From Acidobacteriota bacterium (GTDB lineage Bacteria > Acidobacteriota > Terriglobia > Terriglobales > Acidobacteriaceae), in assembly GCA_021818105.1 (NCBI GenBank), contig JAKAFB010000004.1:53731-117730 (forward strand): a stretch of DNA of 64,000 nucleotides. The letters run 5' to 3'. The translations under genes were made by a program, and so were the position numbers. Positions 40,132 to 50,906 of the stretch are shown one piece after another; the first letter of the stretch is position 1; the number at the start of each line of letters is the position of its first letter. Under the pieces are notes generated by a model. It was not told where the DNA came from and did not search any database. It worked only from the letters and a program-made list of their open reading frames with translations.

Positions 40132-41124
40132 TTACTCCCCTCCAAACATACGCTTGAAAAGATGTCCAATGCGGCCAAAGAAACTGCGCTTCTTCTGTGG
40201 CGGCTCGGCCTTGGTTTTCTGCGGCGTTGCGGGAGCCGCGCTCGCAGCATCTTCCGCTGGCACAGTTCCAGTTGCCTCTGGCGCTTGTGCGGGGCTCTTG
40301 TACACCAGCGGTTCCGTCACGGCAGCCTTTTCACCGGCTGGACGCGCGGGGCTTGGCTTGGCTGCGGGCAGAGGCGCCAGTCCTGCACTCTGCGCCATGG
40401 GGAACTCATTACTGCCTGGCTTTGCTGGCGTCGGACAGCCGCAAGGCTCCTTCTCCTGATCCACCACCTCGTGCACGCTCCCATGCTGGAACATCACGCG
40501 CTGACCAGGCTGCACGCGATACACTCCCCCATCGAAGACACTCATCACCAGCACATACGGCGCATGCTCGCCGGGGTTGTCCACGCACGTATCTCCGTGC
40601 TGGCCCAGCCGGACCTTAACCTCCACCTCGCCCGGCCCGCCGATAAGAATGCGAAAGTCCGGCGTCAGCACAAAATCTGCATTGCGACCGGCTGCAAAGC
40701 TGACCTCCATCGCCCCCTGGTCCAGCGCCATCATCAGCCCCGGAGTGTCGCTGGCCGGTATGCTTGCGTCCGCCGCCAGCTTCACTGTGGTGGAAGCACA
40801 CACGCGCAGTGTTCCCCGTCGCAGCAGCAGCACTTCTGTTGTCTCGGCTCCGGACGTGATCGCTCCGCTTGCTGCAATGATCGCCTTGCCGTTTGCAACT
40901 TCCAGCGCACCTGTCACCGTCGCGCCGCCCGTCTTGCCATTTTCCAGAGGGACGATGGCAATCGGGCCGGACGAGATGTTCCCAGTCGCATGCCCTGCGA
41001 CCGTTGCCGCGGGCGGACTTTGCGCGGCTGCGCCTATCACGGCCCAGACCACGAATGCCGTCAAACCCGGCACACTCCAAGCAACGATGGGACCCTTTCG
41101 GTTTGCGCGTCGCTTGGAGTGCAT
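40132..41124 (-). CDS. Hypothetical secreted/membrane-anchored protein, FecR-like domain
   Basis: N-terminal hydrophobic segment; MEVSFAAGRNADFVLTPDFRILIGGPGEVEVKVRL...GVYRVQPGQRVMFQ. Confidence 0.65.
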   Translation of the reverse strand: MHSKRRANRKGPIVAWSVPGLTAFVVWAVIGAAAQSPPAATVAGHATGNISSGPIAIVPLENGKTGGATVTGALEVANGKAIIAASGAITSGAETTEVLLLRRGTLRVCASTTVKLAADASIPASDTPGLMMALDQGAMEVSFAAGRNADFVLTPDFRILIGGPGEVEVKVRLGQHGDTCVDNPGEHAPYVLVMSVFDGGVYRVQPGQRVMFQHGSVHEVVDQEKEPCGCPTPAKPGSNEFPMAQSAGLAPLPAAKPSPARPAGEKAAVTEPLVYKSPAQAPEATGTVPAEDAASAAPATPQKTKAEPPQKKRSFFGRIGHLFKRMFGGE

Positions 41125-41129
41125 GGCAG

Positions 41130-41702
41130 CTACATATCCAGGAAGTTGCGAATCATCTGGTGGCCGCCCTCCGTGAGGACGCTCTCGGGATGGAACTGTA
41201 CGCCCTCAATCGGCAGCTTGCGGTGGCGCAGACCCATGATGACCGTGCCGTCCTCCTCCTGAGTGCGCGCCGTAACAAGCAGGTCCTTGGGCAGCGTCTT
41301 TTCATCCACTATCAGCGAGTGGTAGCGCGTACACGTCAAGGGACTAGTAAGCCCCTTGAACACACCCTTGCCGTCATGCTCCACCAGGCTGGTCTTTCCA
41401 TGCATCAGGTGGTGCGCTCTGACAACGTCGCCGCCAAAGGCCTCTCCAATCGCCTGGTGTCCCAGGCACACTCCAAAAATCGGCGTCTTGCCTGCCATGT
41501 GCCGAATCAGGGGAATCAGGACACCTGCCTCCCGCGGAGTGCAAGGCCCCGGCGACAACAGAATACGCTCCGGCTTCAGTGCCTCAATCTCCTCCACCGT
41601 CAGTTCATCATTGCGGCGCACCATCACCTCGGCACCCAGCTCCCCCAGGTACTGCACAAGGTTGTAGGTAAACGAATCGTAGTTGTCGAGGACAAAGACC
41701 AT
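41130..41702 (-). CDS. trpG: Anthranilate/aminodeoxychorismate synthase glutamine amidotransferase
   Basis: [66 protein letters not shown]. Confidence 0.95.
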   Translation of the reverse strand: MVFVLDNYDSFTYNLVQYLGELGAEVMVRRNDELTVEEIEALKPERILLSPGPCTPREAGVLIPLIRHMAGKTPIFGVCLGHQAIGEAFGGDVVRAHHLMHGKTSLVEHDGKGVFKGLTSPLTCTRYHSLIVDEKTLPKDLLVTARTQEEDGTVIMGLRHRKLPIEGVQFHPESVLTEGGHQMIRNFLDM

Positions 41703-41769
41703 GTGTATGTTCAGTGTAGCGTAGCGCTTGCCGCCCGGCGCGTCTTCCCGCACGCTCCAGCCGTGCAAC

Positions 41770-42864
41770 CTAACGGCAGTCGAGCCCTTTCAGCAGGTCC
41801 CGCGGATGGGTTGGCTCCGAAAAATACGCCGCCGGGAAAGGGCTCTCTTCCGGTGTATCAAATGTTCCGCTGAGCATCTGGCGGCCAAAGTGCCCAATCA
41901 AGTCCACGGCTATCTCATTGCTAATCCGCTGCGCAAGATAGCCTGTGGGTTTCCGGCCTGCCGGCGGCGTCGGCAGGCCGCGCTCTGTCTCAGGAAATTC
42001 GAGGATGCTGTCAGAAATGACGCTCACTTCAACAAAGGGCACGTGATACAGCGTTGCCGCTAGGTTCGAATACCAGTCGCCATCCTCGTCGATTTCCTGA
42101 AAGGCGCGACGCGTCTTCGCAATGAACTCAGGATTTGCCAGCCACATGGTGCTCGTACCCTGCACCCCGAAGTAAAAGATCCGTGGGGTTTCCTTCGGAT
42201 AAGCCGGATTGGCCCAAGGCTCCACTTTGGTATGTGCGGCCACCCTCGTTGCCGAACAAGCCAGATATCCCAGCAATCGCGGATCAAGATAAAACTCACG
42301 AAAGCGCCGATGCTGGCCCGGCACGTCAAACTCCCCGCCTACGACCTCGCCCGCCTTCGACATAAAGAAGTTGCCGAAGTCCACATTTTTGGCGCCCAGC
42401 ACAATGTCACCGATGCGCATCTGGTCCGGCCCAAGATGCGCACCTGACGTGCCGGCGTATACAGCAGCCTTCACGTTGTAATGCTCGAACATGGACTGAG
42501 CCGCCAGGCTGCGCAGCAATGGTCCATCCGCCGGCGGCAGTACCAGAACCACTGGCACACCAGCCTCCGTGCCCAACCGGAACTCAAATGGCCCGAAATG
42601 CTCGTCGGCCTCCTGATGAAATGCGTTCAGCAGAACGCTGTAATCCGGCGGATGATTGGGGATGAGGATGCCAATCCGCGGCTCCATGGCATTCGCCGGG
42701 CGCGCAGGCGCATTGGCTGCTCCTTGCGCAAAGGCTGCGACGACCAGGCAAAGTAAGACACACGCTACTTGCAAAATCCGAAGAATGTTCGAATCAGCCA
42801 GCGCAATTCTTGTTTTCCTTGCGCTCCCTGTCGACAAGGATAGCTGCTGCATGGTTGGCTCCAT
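41770..42864 (-). CDS. Secreted phosphorylase-superfamily (nucleosidase/PNP-like) protein
   Basis: Signal-anchor; [32 protein letters not shown] resembles the PNP_UDP-type fold; [13 protein letters not shown]. Confidence 0.65.
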   Translation of the reverse strand: MEPTMQQLSLSTGSARKTRIALADSNILRILQVACVLLCLVVAAFAQGAANAPARPANAMEPRIGILIPNHPPDYSVLLNAFHQEADEHFGPFEFRLGTEAGVPVVLVLPPADGPLLRSLAAQSMFEHYNVKAAVYAGTSGAHLGPDQMRIGDIVLGAKNVDFGNFFMSKAGEVVGGEFDVPGQHRRFREFYLDPRLLGYLACSATRVAAHTKVEPWANPAYPKETPRIFYFGVQGTSTMWLANPEFIAKTRRAFQEIDEDGDWYSNLAATLYHVPFVEVSVISDSILEFPETERGLPTPPAGRKPTGYLAQRISNEIAVDLIGHFGRQMLSGTFDTPEESPFPAAYFSEPTHPRDLLKGLDCR

Positions 42865-42995
42865 GGTGCGGGCCCTTTCAGGCGCCCGGCAATATTTGCA
42901 GAAGGTACTGCGTATGTTACCAGACCCCTATGCGCATCCAACGTCGCTGTTGCGCCTGCGAGGCTCATCTGCAAAACTGACCATGGTACGCAGCC

Positions 42996-43277
42996 ATGGT
43001 GCTTCATTTTCTGGTTAAGGGACGAGTGCAGGGCGTAGGCTTCCGCTGGTTTGTACAGCGCGAAGCCAGTGAGCTGGATCTGCGCGGCTGGGTGCGCAAC
43101 ACCGAGGATGGCGACGTGGAAGTCGTAGCCGCCGGCGACGTGGACGACCTGGCCGAGTTGCGGGCGAGTCTGCGACGTGGCCCGCGCGGCAGCCGCGTCG
43201 ATCACGTCATCGAGCATTATCTGGACGAAAGCGAAGCAGCTGACCTCAAGTCATTCCGCATAGAAGGCGCCTGGTAG
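42996..43277 (+). CDS. acyP: Acylphosphatase
   Basis: FLVKGRVQGVGFRWFVQREASELDLRGWVRNTEDGDVEV. Confidence 0.95.
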   Translation: MVLHFLVKGRVQGVGFRWFVQREASELDLRGWVRNTEDGDVEVVAAGDVDDLAELRASLRRGPRGSRVDHVIEHYLDESEAADLKSFRIEGAW

Positions 43278-43397
43278 CGCCTGGATATTCAAATGCTTTC
43301 CGTCGCCTATAATCTTCAAGGAAGCAACCTGCCGGTTCCCTTCCCATACATTTATTCAAGCCGAAGCTTGAATCCCAGTTCAGGAGCGAGTGAACGC

Positions 43398-43946
43398 ATG
43401 CCCGAAACGCACAAGCAGATTAACGTGGAGGAACTGAAGGCGCTTGTACGCACAGTGCCCGACTTTCCCAAGCCGGGAATTCTCTTTTACGACATCACGA
43501 CGCTACTGCGCGATAAAGCGGGCTTTGCAAAACTCATAGACGCACTCGCGGCGCACTATATCGAACGCAAAATTGATCTAGTGCTAGGCATTGAGGCGCG
43601 TGGATTCATCTTCGGCCCCGCTCTTGCTTATCGGCTCAATGCGGGGTTTGTGCCCGTGCGCAAGCCGCGTAAGCTGCCTGCCCAGGTGGCGCGCGTCACC
43701 TACGACCTTGAGTATGGCACCGACACGCTGGAGATTCACGTCGATGCGATCCAACCCGGCCAGCGCGTCGTCCTGGTGGATGACCTGCTTGCCACCGGCG
43801 GCACCATGGAAGCCACCGTCAAGCTCGTCAATCAGCTCGGCGGGGAGATTGCGGGCCTCGGCTTCGCCGTTGAACTCGATTTCCTGAAGGGTCGCGACCG
43901 CTTTGCCGACTACGACGTCTTCAGCCTGCTGCACTACAACGAATAG
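43398..43946 (+). CDS. apt: Adenine phosphoribosyltransferase
   Basis: [45 protein letters not shown]. Confidence 0.95.
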   Translation: MPETHKQINVEELKALVRTVPDFPKPGILFYDITTLLRDKAGFAKLIDALAAHYIERKIDLVLGIEARGFIFGPALAYRLNAGFVPVRKPRKLPAQVARVTYDLEYGTDTLEIHVDAIQPGQRVVLVDDLLATGGTMEATVKLVNQLGGEIAGLGFAVELDFLKGRDRFADYDVFSLLHYNE

Positions 43947-43988
43947 CCACGCGCTCCACAGCACACATCAACTTCTTAAAAGTGACGC

Positions 43989-44750
43989 TCAGGATGGTTC
44001 TCCCTGGGTGCTTGCACTTGCTGCCTCCTCGTCTGCCTTGTCCTGCAGCATCTGCGCATCCGCAAAACGATAGCCCACATACACATCCGTCAGCAGATAG
44101 ACAGGATTAGAGGGGTTATCCTCGATTTTCTTGCGTAACTGCCGAACAAACGTCCGCAAGTACTCAACCTCCTCGCGGCAGTTTGGGCCCCACACTGCAG
44201 TGAGCAGGCGCGCGTAAGTCACCACTCTTCCTGCACGGCTCATCAGGCAATACAGAATCTCGTACTCCTTGCGCGTAAGGTGCGCGGCCTGACCACGCTT
44301 TGTCACCGTGCGCCGTACCGGGTTCAGGCAGATTTCGCCAATCTCAATCGGCGCGTCTTCCGCGCGCACTGGTGCGTGTACACGACGGTGCGCTGTGCGG
44401 ATACGCGCTATCAGTTCGCGAATGCTGAAGGGCTTGGTGATGTAGTCATCCGCGCCCAGTTCAAGCGCCTCTACTTTCTCTTCCTCACCCTCGCGCACCG
44501 TCACCATCAGGACCGGCAGGCGCGGCGCAAAGGCACGTATGCGGCGCAACGTCTCAATGCCGCCGATACCCGGCATGTTGATGTCCAGCAGAACCACGTC
44601 ATAGGCCCCTGCATGGAGCAGTTGCAAAGCCTCTTCGCCACGCGAGGCCTCTGTCACCTGAAAGCCAAGCTCTGCCAGCGGTGGCCGCAACGCTCGGCGA
44701 ATGGCGGCTTCGTCGTCAACCACAAGAACTCGAATGGCGTGCTGATTCAT
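43989..44750 (-). CDS. OmpR/KdpE-family response regulator
   Basis: Receiver DDEAAIRRALRPPLAELGF...VVLLDINMPG; winged helix with LTRKEYEILYCLMSRAGRVVTYARLLTAVWG. Confidence 0.92.
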   Translation of the reverse strand: MNQHAIRVLVVDDEAAIRRALRPPLAELGFQVTEASRGEEALQLLHAGAYDVVLLDINMPGIGGIETLRRIRAFAPRLPVLMVTVREGEEEKVEALELGADDYITKPFSIRELIARIRTAHRRVHAPVRAEDAPIEIGEICLNPVRRTVTKRGQAAHLTRKEYEILYCLMSRAGRVVTYARLLTAVWGPNCREEVEYLRTFVRQLRKKIEDNPSNPVYLLTDVYVGYRFADAQMLQDKADEEAASASTQGEPS

Positions 44751-46291
44751 CGCAATTTCCTCTCTTGCTCTGGCGCAGGAATAGCAGCAAAGAACGTTGT
44801 GCCTTCGTGCTCATCGCTCGTCACCCACACATAGCCTTCGTGTATCAGGGCGGCACGCTTGGCCACGGAGAGGCCAATCCCCGTACCCGCAGCGCGATTC
44901 GATGAGATTGAAGATCGATAGTAACGATCAAAGATCCGCTCGCGGTCAGCCATCGGAATCACTGGCCCGAAACTGTGCACGGAAAAAATCACCTCACCCT
45001 TTGCCTGTTCCGCACGAATGGTAATCGTGGTGCCGTAAAGCGAGTACTTGCATGCATTATCAATGTACTGCGTAAGGAGCATGCTCATCAGTTGCCGGTC
45101 GCAATGCAGGGTGAGGTTCTCATCCGGCAGGTCAATGGCAACCTTCATGCTCGCCAGCCGGTCTCCCATTCCCGCAACTACCTCATCAATCAGTGCTCCC
45201 ACGTCTACTGGCACTGCGTGAATGCTCACCTCGCCGGCATCTAACCGTGCCGTGGTCAACAAACGCGTTGTCAGGTCACTCAGCAATGTAGTCTGCTCGT
45301 CAATCAGTGAAACCAGTTCAGCCTGTGCCGGGGAAAGATGTCCCATCTCGCTGAGTCCCGTGCTCGCAGCGCGAATCGCCGTTAGGGGCGTCTTGTACTC
45401 ATGCGCAAGGCTGTCCAGCACAGTCGCGCGCAACTGCTCCGTCAGCCGCTCTGTTTCAATCCGGCTTTCATTCGCAAACGCACGATAGCGATCAAACGTA
45501 ATCGCTATCAGCGAAGCGATTGCATTGTTGGTGAGCGGGCTTGTGTCGCCTCGCATCACGATACTCCCTATGGGCACAGTGCCAAGTCTCACAACGCGGC
45601 GTGAAATCCCCGTCTCAGGCTCGTCATCCGAGGTTTCAAAGTAATAGACATTCTGGGCCAGTTCTCTTGGATCCTCACTCCAATATCCTGCCTGGTAGGT
45701 CTCATGCAAATCGGCATCGAATACAACCACTGCTTCCAGTGCAAAGATCTCATGCACTAGCTCGGCGAGTTGCGCACCAGGCTCAACATGGATGTTCATC
45801 TGCAGGGTGCGGCGAGTGAACTCATACAGATCATGCATCTGTCCGCCCCAAGATTCTGACTCCTTTGCGTGCTCTGTCACCCGCGCTGAAAGCCGGCTCA
45901 CAATCAGCGCCGTCACCACAAAGGCCAGCAGTATGACTGAATTGGCAGGATCTGTGGCTGCATTGAATGCGGCTTGCCGCGAGGTGATATAACTCCGCAC
46001 CAGCACTGCTACGAGAGAAACAATGACCGCCTGCCAGAAACCACAGAGCAGTGCTGTAAGAACAACAACCAGGAAGTACAGCAACGCTGTCACGGGCGCC
46101 AGCCACTGGAGCCAGTGCGCCAGCATGCCCAGCAGCAATATAGCCGCCACGCCAGCCGCACACTCCAGAAAACGCAAAAGAGCCCGCAAGCCCGAACTGC
46201 GCGCTCGTCGCGCACCAAACAAGCTGCGTGCGGGGATGTAGGCTTCCAACAACCTCTTCTCCTTTTCGAGTCTCCTCAGCACATCGGGCAC
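44747..46291 (-). CDS. KdpD-like sensor histidine kinase (DUF4118 TM region, no Usp/KdpD N-term)
   Basis: HEYKTPLTAIRAASTGL H-box, GTGIGLSVAKRAALIHEGYVW; TM block typical of DUF4118; overlaps RR gene by 4 bp. Confidence 0.9.
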   Translation of the reverse strand: MPDVLRRLEKEKRLLEAYIPARSLFGARRARSSGLRALLRFLECAAGVAAILLLGMLAHWLQWLAPVTALLYFLVVVLTALLCGFWQAVIVSLVAVLVRSYITSRQAAFNAATDPANSVILLAFVVTALIVSRLSARVTEHAKESESWGGQMHDLYEFTRRTLQMNIHVEPGAQLAELVHEIFALEAVVVFDADLHETYQAGYWSEDPRELAQNVYYFETSDDEPETGISRRVVRLGTVPIGSIVMRGDTSPLTNNAIASLIAITFDRYRAFANESRIETERLTEQLRATVLDSLAHEYKTPLTAIRAASTGLSEMGHLSPAQAELVSLIDEQTTLLSDLTTRLLTTARLDAGEVSIHAVPVDVGALIDEVVAGMGDRLASMKVAIDLPDENLTLHCDRQLMSMLLTQYIDNACKYSLYGTTITIRAEQAKGEVIFSVHSFGPVIPMADRERIFDRYYRSSISSNRAAGTGIGLSVAKRAALIHEGYVWVTSDEHEGTTFFAAIPAPEQERKLR

Positions 46292-46754
46292 TTCACACCC
46301 AGCACTCGTTCGTTATATGCCGGTCATCCCACCCGCTTCGCTCGCGAAGCAGTCCCAGATCCAATGCCTTCACTTGAATGCAGGAGTTCGTGAATGAATT
46401 TTAGCAGCATCATGAAATGCTTCTGTTTGCTAAACCATCCTACCCTTGCAAGGCATTCGCAGCGCAGCCAGCAATGAGTAGAAAAGATTGCCATAGAAAT
46501 CTTTTTCGCAATCCTCATTTCTTCTTTATGTTTTGTTTGCGTTACTAGACTCAACCAACAAGAACCGGGCCGTTCAGGTCGTCGCGTAAACCCGGCGCGC
46601 TGCCTGAAGTAACACTCGCATGGCAATGCTGCTCAAGCATCATTGAGCGCATGCTACGGCTGTGTCCGCGAGTCCCATCGCGCTGACTTTCACTTTCTAA
46701 CTGAATTCTTCCCTAGTAACTCTACGAACCATTCATTTCATTCTGGGAGGCATA

Positions 46755-47921
46755 GTGCAGATCTATCTGAACCGTAACCGCATCCTGCAGACCGTCACCG
46801 GCACCGCCTTGGCGATTGCTACAGCGGCGGCCGCACAGGCGCCCACCACACCCGCGCCCGATCAAGCTCCGGCTCCGGCTGCAGCTCCGGCAGCGCCAAC
46901 CTGGAGCGTAGGGCCAATGGATTTGAGTGGCCTAATCGATGGCTACTACAGCTACAACGCGAACCGGCCAAGCGATACAGCAAATGGTCAGATCAATGAC
47001 CTCTACAACTTCAATGACAAGACTGATCAGTTCAGCCTGAGCGAAGCACGTCTCACATTGAATCATGATCCTGATCCCGTAGGCGCACACATCGATCTCT
47101 TCTACGGGCGCACCAATACGCTCGTGAATGCAGGCGGCGAGGGCAACTACATTGAGCAGGCCTTCCTCAGCCTCAAGCCACCAAAGGCTAAGGGCCTTGA
47201 GCTGGACTTCGGCAAATTTGTTACCTCTGCCGGCGCCGAGGTCATCGAGTCGAAGGACAACTGGAACTACTCGCGTTCACTCTTGTTCGCATGGGCCATC
47301 CCCTACTTCCACTTCGGCCTGCGATCTTCCATGCCGGTGTCCAAGAGCGAGACCATCGGCGTACAAGTTGTGAACGGCTGGAACAGCGTGACCAAGGCAA
47401 ACGGCGGCGTCACCGTTGGTCTTACCAGTGCCTACGTCAAACCCAAGTACACCTGGAACCTGAACTACTACACGGGGCCGGAGAATCCAAATACACAGAA
47501 CGGCTACCGCAACCTTATCGACACCACGCTGTTGTTGACGCCTACGGCAAACTTCAACGCCTACATCAACTACGATTACGGCCAGAACCGCGATGCGATG
47601 GCGGCCCAGGGCGATACAGCGCTGAACCACTGGCAGGGCGTGGCGTTTGCTGTGCGCCAGCAGTTGAAGGGGGGATCCGCACTCGCAGCTCGCGGTGAAT
47701 TCTTCCACGATATGAACGGTTTCTCCACCGGCACAGCGCAGGAGTTGAAAGAGGTAACAGCGACCTACGAGTACAAGTGGGCCGAGGGCATGTTCACCCG
47801 CCTTGAATATCGCCGTGACTGGTCGGATGTTCCCTTCTTTCACAAGGGCGACACCGCCATGGTGGACGCACAGTCCACTGTGACTGCTGGCTTTGTGGCC
47901 TTCTTCGGGCCCAAACGCTAG
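46755..47921 (+). CDS. Outer-membrane beta-barrel porin-like protein
   Basis: Signal peptide, Ala/Pro linker, WSVGPMDLSGLIDGYYSYNANRPSD, alternating amphipathic beta strands. Confidence 0.8.
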   Translation: MQIYLNRNRILQTVTGTALAIATAAAAQAPTTPAPDQAPAPAAAPAAPTWSVGPMDLSGLIDGYYSYNANRPSDTANGQINDLYNFNDKTDQFSLSEARLTLNHDPDPVGAHIDLFYGRTNTLVNAGGEGNYIEQAFLSLKPPKAKGLELDFGKFVTSAGAEVIESKDNWNYSRSLLFAWAIPYFHFGLRSSMPVSKSETIGVQVVNGWNSVTKANGGVTVGLTSAYVKPKYTWNLNYYTGPENPNTQNGYRNLIDTTLLLTPTANFNAYINYDYGQNRDAMAAQGDTALNHWQGVAFAVRQQLKGGSALAARGEFFHDMNGFSTGTAQELKEVTATYEYKWAEGMFTRLEYRRDWSDVPFFHKGDTAMVDAQSTVTAGFVAFFGPKR

Positions 47922-48064
47922 GACTTTCGAACGCCCCGGTCAGCCAATGCTGCTGGCAGAGTATGGCTGACCGGGATCTTTTTAACCAGCCAAGAGATCC
48001 CGGAGGACGCGAACGGGCAAAGGCAATAAGCCAGACGATACTCACATTTTTCAGGAGAACGTAC

Positions 48065-49840
48065 ATGGCGGAAAACTATGCACCTCAGGTGCAAGCCACC
48101 TTGGGCCTTACCGGGTTGACCAGCAACGCGATGGCTCTCATCTCGCCCGGTGCCTTCCTGTGGCTCGCCTTCTTCATTCAGGCAACCATGGGCAGGCCGA
48201 CCTCCGCACCTGACATGTGGTTCGGCATTCTCTTCGCACTACTGCTCTGTCTGGCTACCGCGGTCTCCTATGCCGAGATTTCGAGGCTCTACCCCGGCAC
48301 CGGATCCAGTTACTACTCTGCCGAGCAGGCTCTCCTCGCCAAGGACAAAGCCTTCAAGTATGTGCGCGTTGCCAAGTTCATCGTGGGCTGGGGGTCTCAT
48401 CTTTACTACTGGGTGTATCCCGGCGTAATCGTGGCAACGGCCGGCATCTTCGTAGGCTATGTGGTCGGCTTTCTCTATCCCAATTTCATGAGTGGGTCCA
48501 ATCCCGGGCCGGTGTTCATGGCACTCGTTGCGGTCGCCTTCTCCTTTTTTGTCGCGTGGATCGCGCAGAAGGGTGCAGGCGCTTCGACTGCCGTAAATCT
48601 CGCTATCAACGTCGTGCAGATCTCTGCGCTGCTTGTCTTCAGCGTGCTCGCGCTGGGCTATCGCATCAATCATCCGGCCGGGTCCGCAGGTTTCCAGTAC
48701 GATGCACAAACGCTTTCAACCTATACCTACCAATTCGCCACCAAACCTGATGGCACCATCATTCGCGACGCAGCAGGGATACCTCAGCCATTGTTGAACT
48801 CGGTCGGCGAGCCAACACCCTACGTCATCACCTATCCAGAAAAGAATGCCAGCGGCAATTTTCTTACGCACCCCAAGGCTTCCTCTGTTGTAACTCCGCA
48901 CAAGCTTGGCTGGGTTTTTATTCAGGCCACAGTTGCCATCCTCATCCTCGTTGGCTTTGAGTCCGCCACCTCAATGGGTAGTCAGGCGAAAAACCCAACC
49001 AAAAACATCCCCATCGCTGTGATTGTCTCGCTGCTCATTCAGGGCCTCATCTGCTACCTGATTGAGTACTTCGCAGCGAACTACTTCCTGAACTCCGGCT
49101 ATACCATGCAGAGTGCAGCCGTGTCAGCCGCACCCATCGGCGACATGATGATCATCGTCGGCGATGCTCTGCTCGGCCAGGGGCACGGAAAATATTTCAT
49201 GCTGGCCGAAGCGATCACTGTGTTCTTCGCACTCATCGGCACCACGCTCAGTTGCATGAGCACCAGCGCTCGAGTCACCTACGCCATGGGGAAGGACAAT
49301 GATGCGCATGATCACTTTGGCATCCTACACGCACGGTCGCTCACACCCCGTCGTGCCATCTGGACCTTGGCCGCCATCTCCGCTTTGCTCGGTACTTTGG
49401 CGGTCTCGCTCGTTTTTGCCGACGGCAGCGCGCCCAGTGACAGCACTATTGCAGCTCTACCCCACGGCATCTTCTCCAGCTTCGGATACACCACACACGA
49501 CAAGCTTGCGGCCATGCCCAACTCCCTGTTGACAATCACCCTCACATCGAACTTCGGCACATTCATCCTCTATGCCTTTAGCTGCTTGCTGTGTATTGTG
49601 GCCTTCCACAAGCGCGCGGACTTCAGCTTCTTCCGGCACATGCTCATTCCAGTCCTTGGTCTGGTGGCCAACCTGGTGTGCATGGCTTTCTATCTCATCG
49701 GCCCCTTCATGGGCTACGGCCCTTCAAAGGAACCACTGCTGGCCCTGGCAGTTGCCGGCATTTGGGGCCTTTATGGTGCCTACTATTTCCTGCGCACATC
49801 CAAGGCAAAAGGCAAAGCTGTCTTGCTGGAAGCTAATTAG
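48065..49840 (+). CDS. APC-superfamily amino acid permease
   Basis: LTGLTSNAMALISPGAFLWLAFFIQ, SYAEISRLYPGTGSSYYSAEQAL, about 12 TM segments, GFESATSMGSQAKNPTKNIPIAV. Confidence 0.9.
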   Translation: MAENYAPQVQATLGLTGLTSNAMALISPGAFLWLAFFIQATMGRPTSAPDMWFGILFALLLCLATAVSYAEISRLYPGTGSSYYSAEQALLAKDKAFKYVRVAKFIVGWGSHLYYWVYPGVIVATAGIFVGYVVGFLYPNFMSGSNPGPVFMALVAVAFSFFVAWIAQKGAGASTAVNLAINVVQISALLVFSVLALGYRINHPAGSAGFQYDAQTLSTYTYQFATKPDGTIIRDAAGIPQPLLNSVGEPTPYVITYPEKNASGNFLTHPKASSVVTPHKLGWVFIQATVAILILVGFESATSMGSQAKNPTKNIPIAVIVSLLIQGLICYLIEYFAANYFLNSGYTMQSAAVSAAPIGDMMIIVGDALLGQGHGKYFMLAEAITVFFALIGTTLSCMSTSARVTYAMGKDNDAHDHFGILHARSLTPRRAIWTLAAISALLGTLAVSLVFADGSAPSDSTIAALPHGIFSSFGYTTHDKLAAMPNSLLTITLTSNFGTFILYAFSCLLCIVAFHKRADFSFFRHMLIPVLGLVANLVCMAFYLIGPFMGYGPSKEPLLALAVAGIWGLYGAYYFLRTSKAKGKAVLLEAN

Positions 49841-49994
49841 GTGCACCAGTCTGCATCAACTCGACCACAGCACTGGGGTTGCCTAGCACGATTCCCCCGT
49901 AGCGGAAGGAATAAGCGATATCACCCACCGCCCTATATCAAACGACATTACAGAATCAACCAGGCATTGCGCAGCAGCGTGAGATTCCCCACAG

Positions 49995-50807
49995 GTGGCG
50001 ACTATGTTGGATGTAGTCTTCGGTCAGGCCAGTGACCCCGGGAAGGTAAGAATCAACAATGAGGACGCAATGGGAAGTTTCATCCCCAACTCGCGTCATC
50101 AGGCACGTTCCCATGGCTATCTGTTCGCAGTAGCTGATGGCGTAGGCGGCATGGATCTGGGCGAGGTCGCCTCTTCAACAGCCGTTTCCGCGCTTGTGGA
50201 TGAGTTCGCGAAAGCGCAACCCGATGCCATGCTCATAAGCCTTCTGCCGCGCCTGCTTCAACACGCCAATGCCGCCGTTCACGACCGCACACTCGCACCG
50301 GAGTATCGTGGCAAGAAAATGGCGACAACCCTCGTGGCCTCTGCTCTGCGCCACGATCAGGCAATCATCTCCCACGTCGGCGACTCGCGTTGTTATCTCG
50401 TGCGCAGCGGCCGTGCCAAGCAGATAACGCAGGATCATACCTGGGTAAACGAGCAGCGAAAACTTGGCCTGATCTCTGCCGATGAAATTTTGTCCTCAGA
50501 GGCACGCCACGTGCTTATACGTTCGTTAGGACCGGAATTGTTCGTCTCGCCTGATACCACCGCTCTCACGCTGCAATCCGGTGACGTGCTCGTCCTCTGC
50601 TCTGATGGCGTGCATGACGAAATGAACCTTGAGGAAATGACGTCCATTGTCTCGCAACATAAAGGAATTGAGGAAATCGCCCATGAACTGGTTGCCCGCG
50701 CGGTGGAGATTGACGGCAGTGATAATACAACAGCGCAAGTCATTCGCGTGCGATCGGTGGAACAGGTAGGCATGTACCGGGGTCGCCCCTACCGGACGTC
50801 TCTCTGA
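49995..50807 (+). CDS. PP2C-family protein serine/threonine phosphatase
   Basis: FAVADGVGGMDLGEVAS, SHVGDSRCYLVRSG, VLVLCSDGVHDEM, DGSDNTTAQVIRV. Confidence 0.94.
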   Translation: MATMLDVVFGQASDPGKVRINNEDAMGSFIPNSRHQARSHGYLFAVADGVGGMDLGEVASSTAVSALVDEFAKAQPDAMLISLLPRLLQHANAAVHDRTLAPEYRGKKMATTLVASALRHDQAIISHVGDSRCYLVRSGRAKQITQDHTWVNEQRKLGLISADEILSSEARHVLIRSLGPELFVSPDTTALTLQSGDVLVLCSDGVHDEMNLEEMTSIVSQHKGIEEIAHELVARAVEIDGSDNTTAQVIRVRSVEQVGMYRGRPYRTSL

Positions 50808-50906
50808 TCCGCTAAACAGCTTCAAAAAAGACTGACGAAGCCCTTGCAATTCTTCAAATCTTTCCCGGAAAGTAAGAACAGCCTGCCTAACGGAGCATGA
50901 AACCCT

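Noticed and set aside
40162-41262. 366-aa plus-strand ORF (and 40893..41873 +)
   Set aside because: Antisense to FecR-like and trpG genes; composition typical of shadow ORFs
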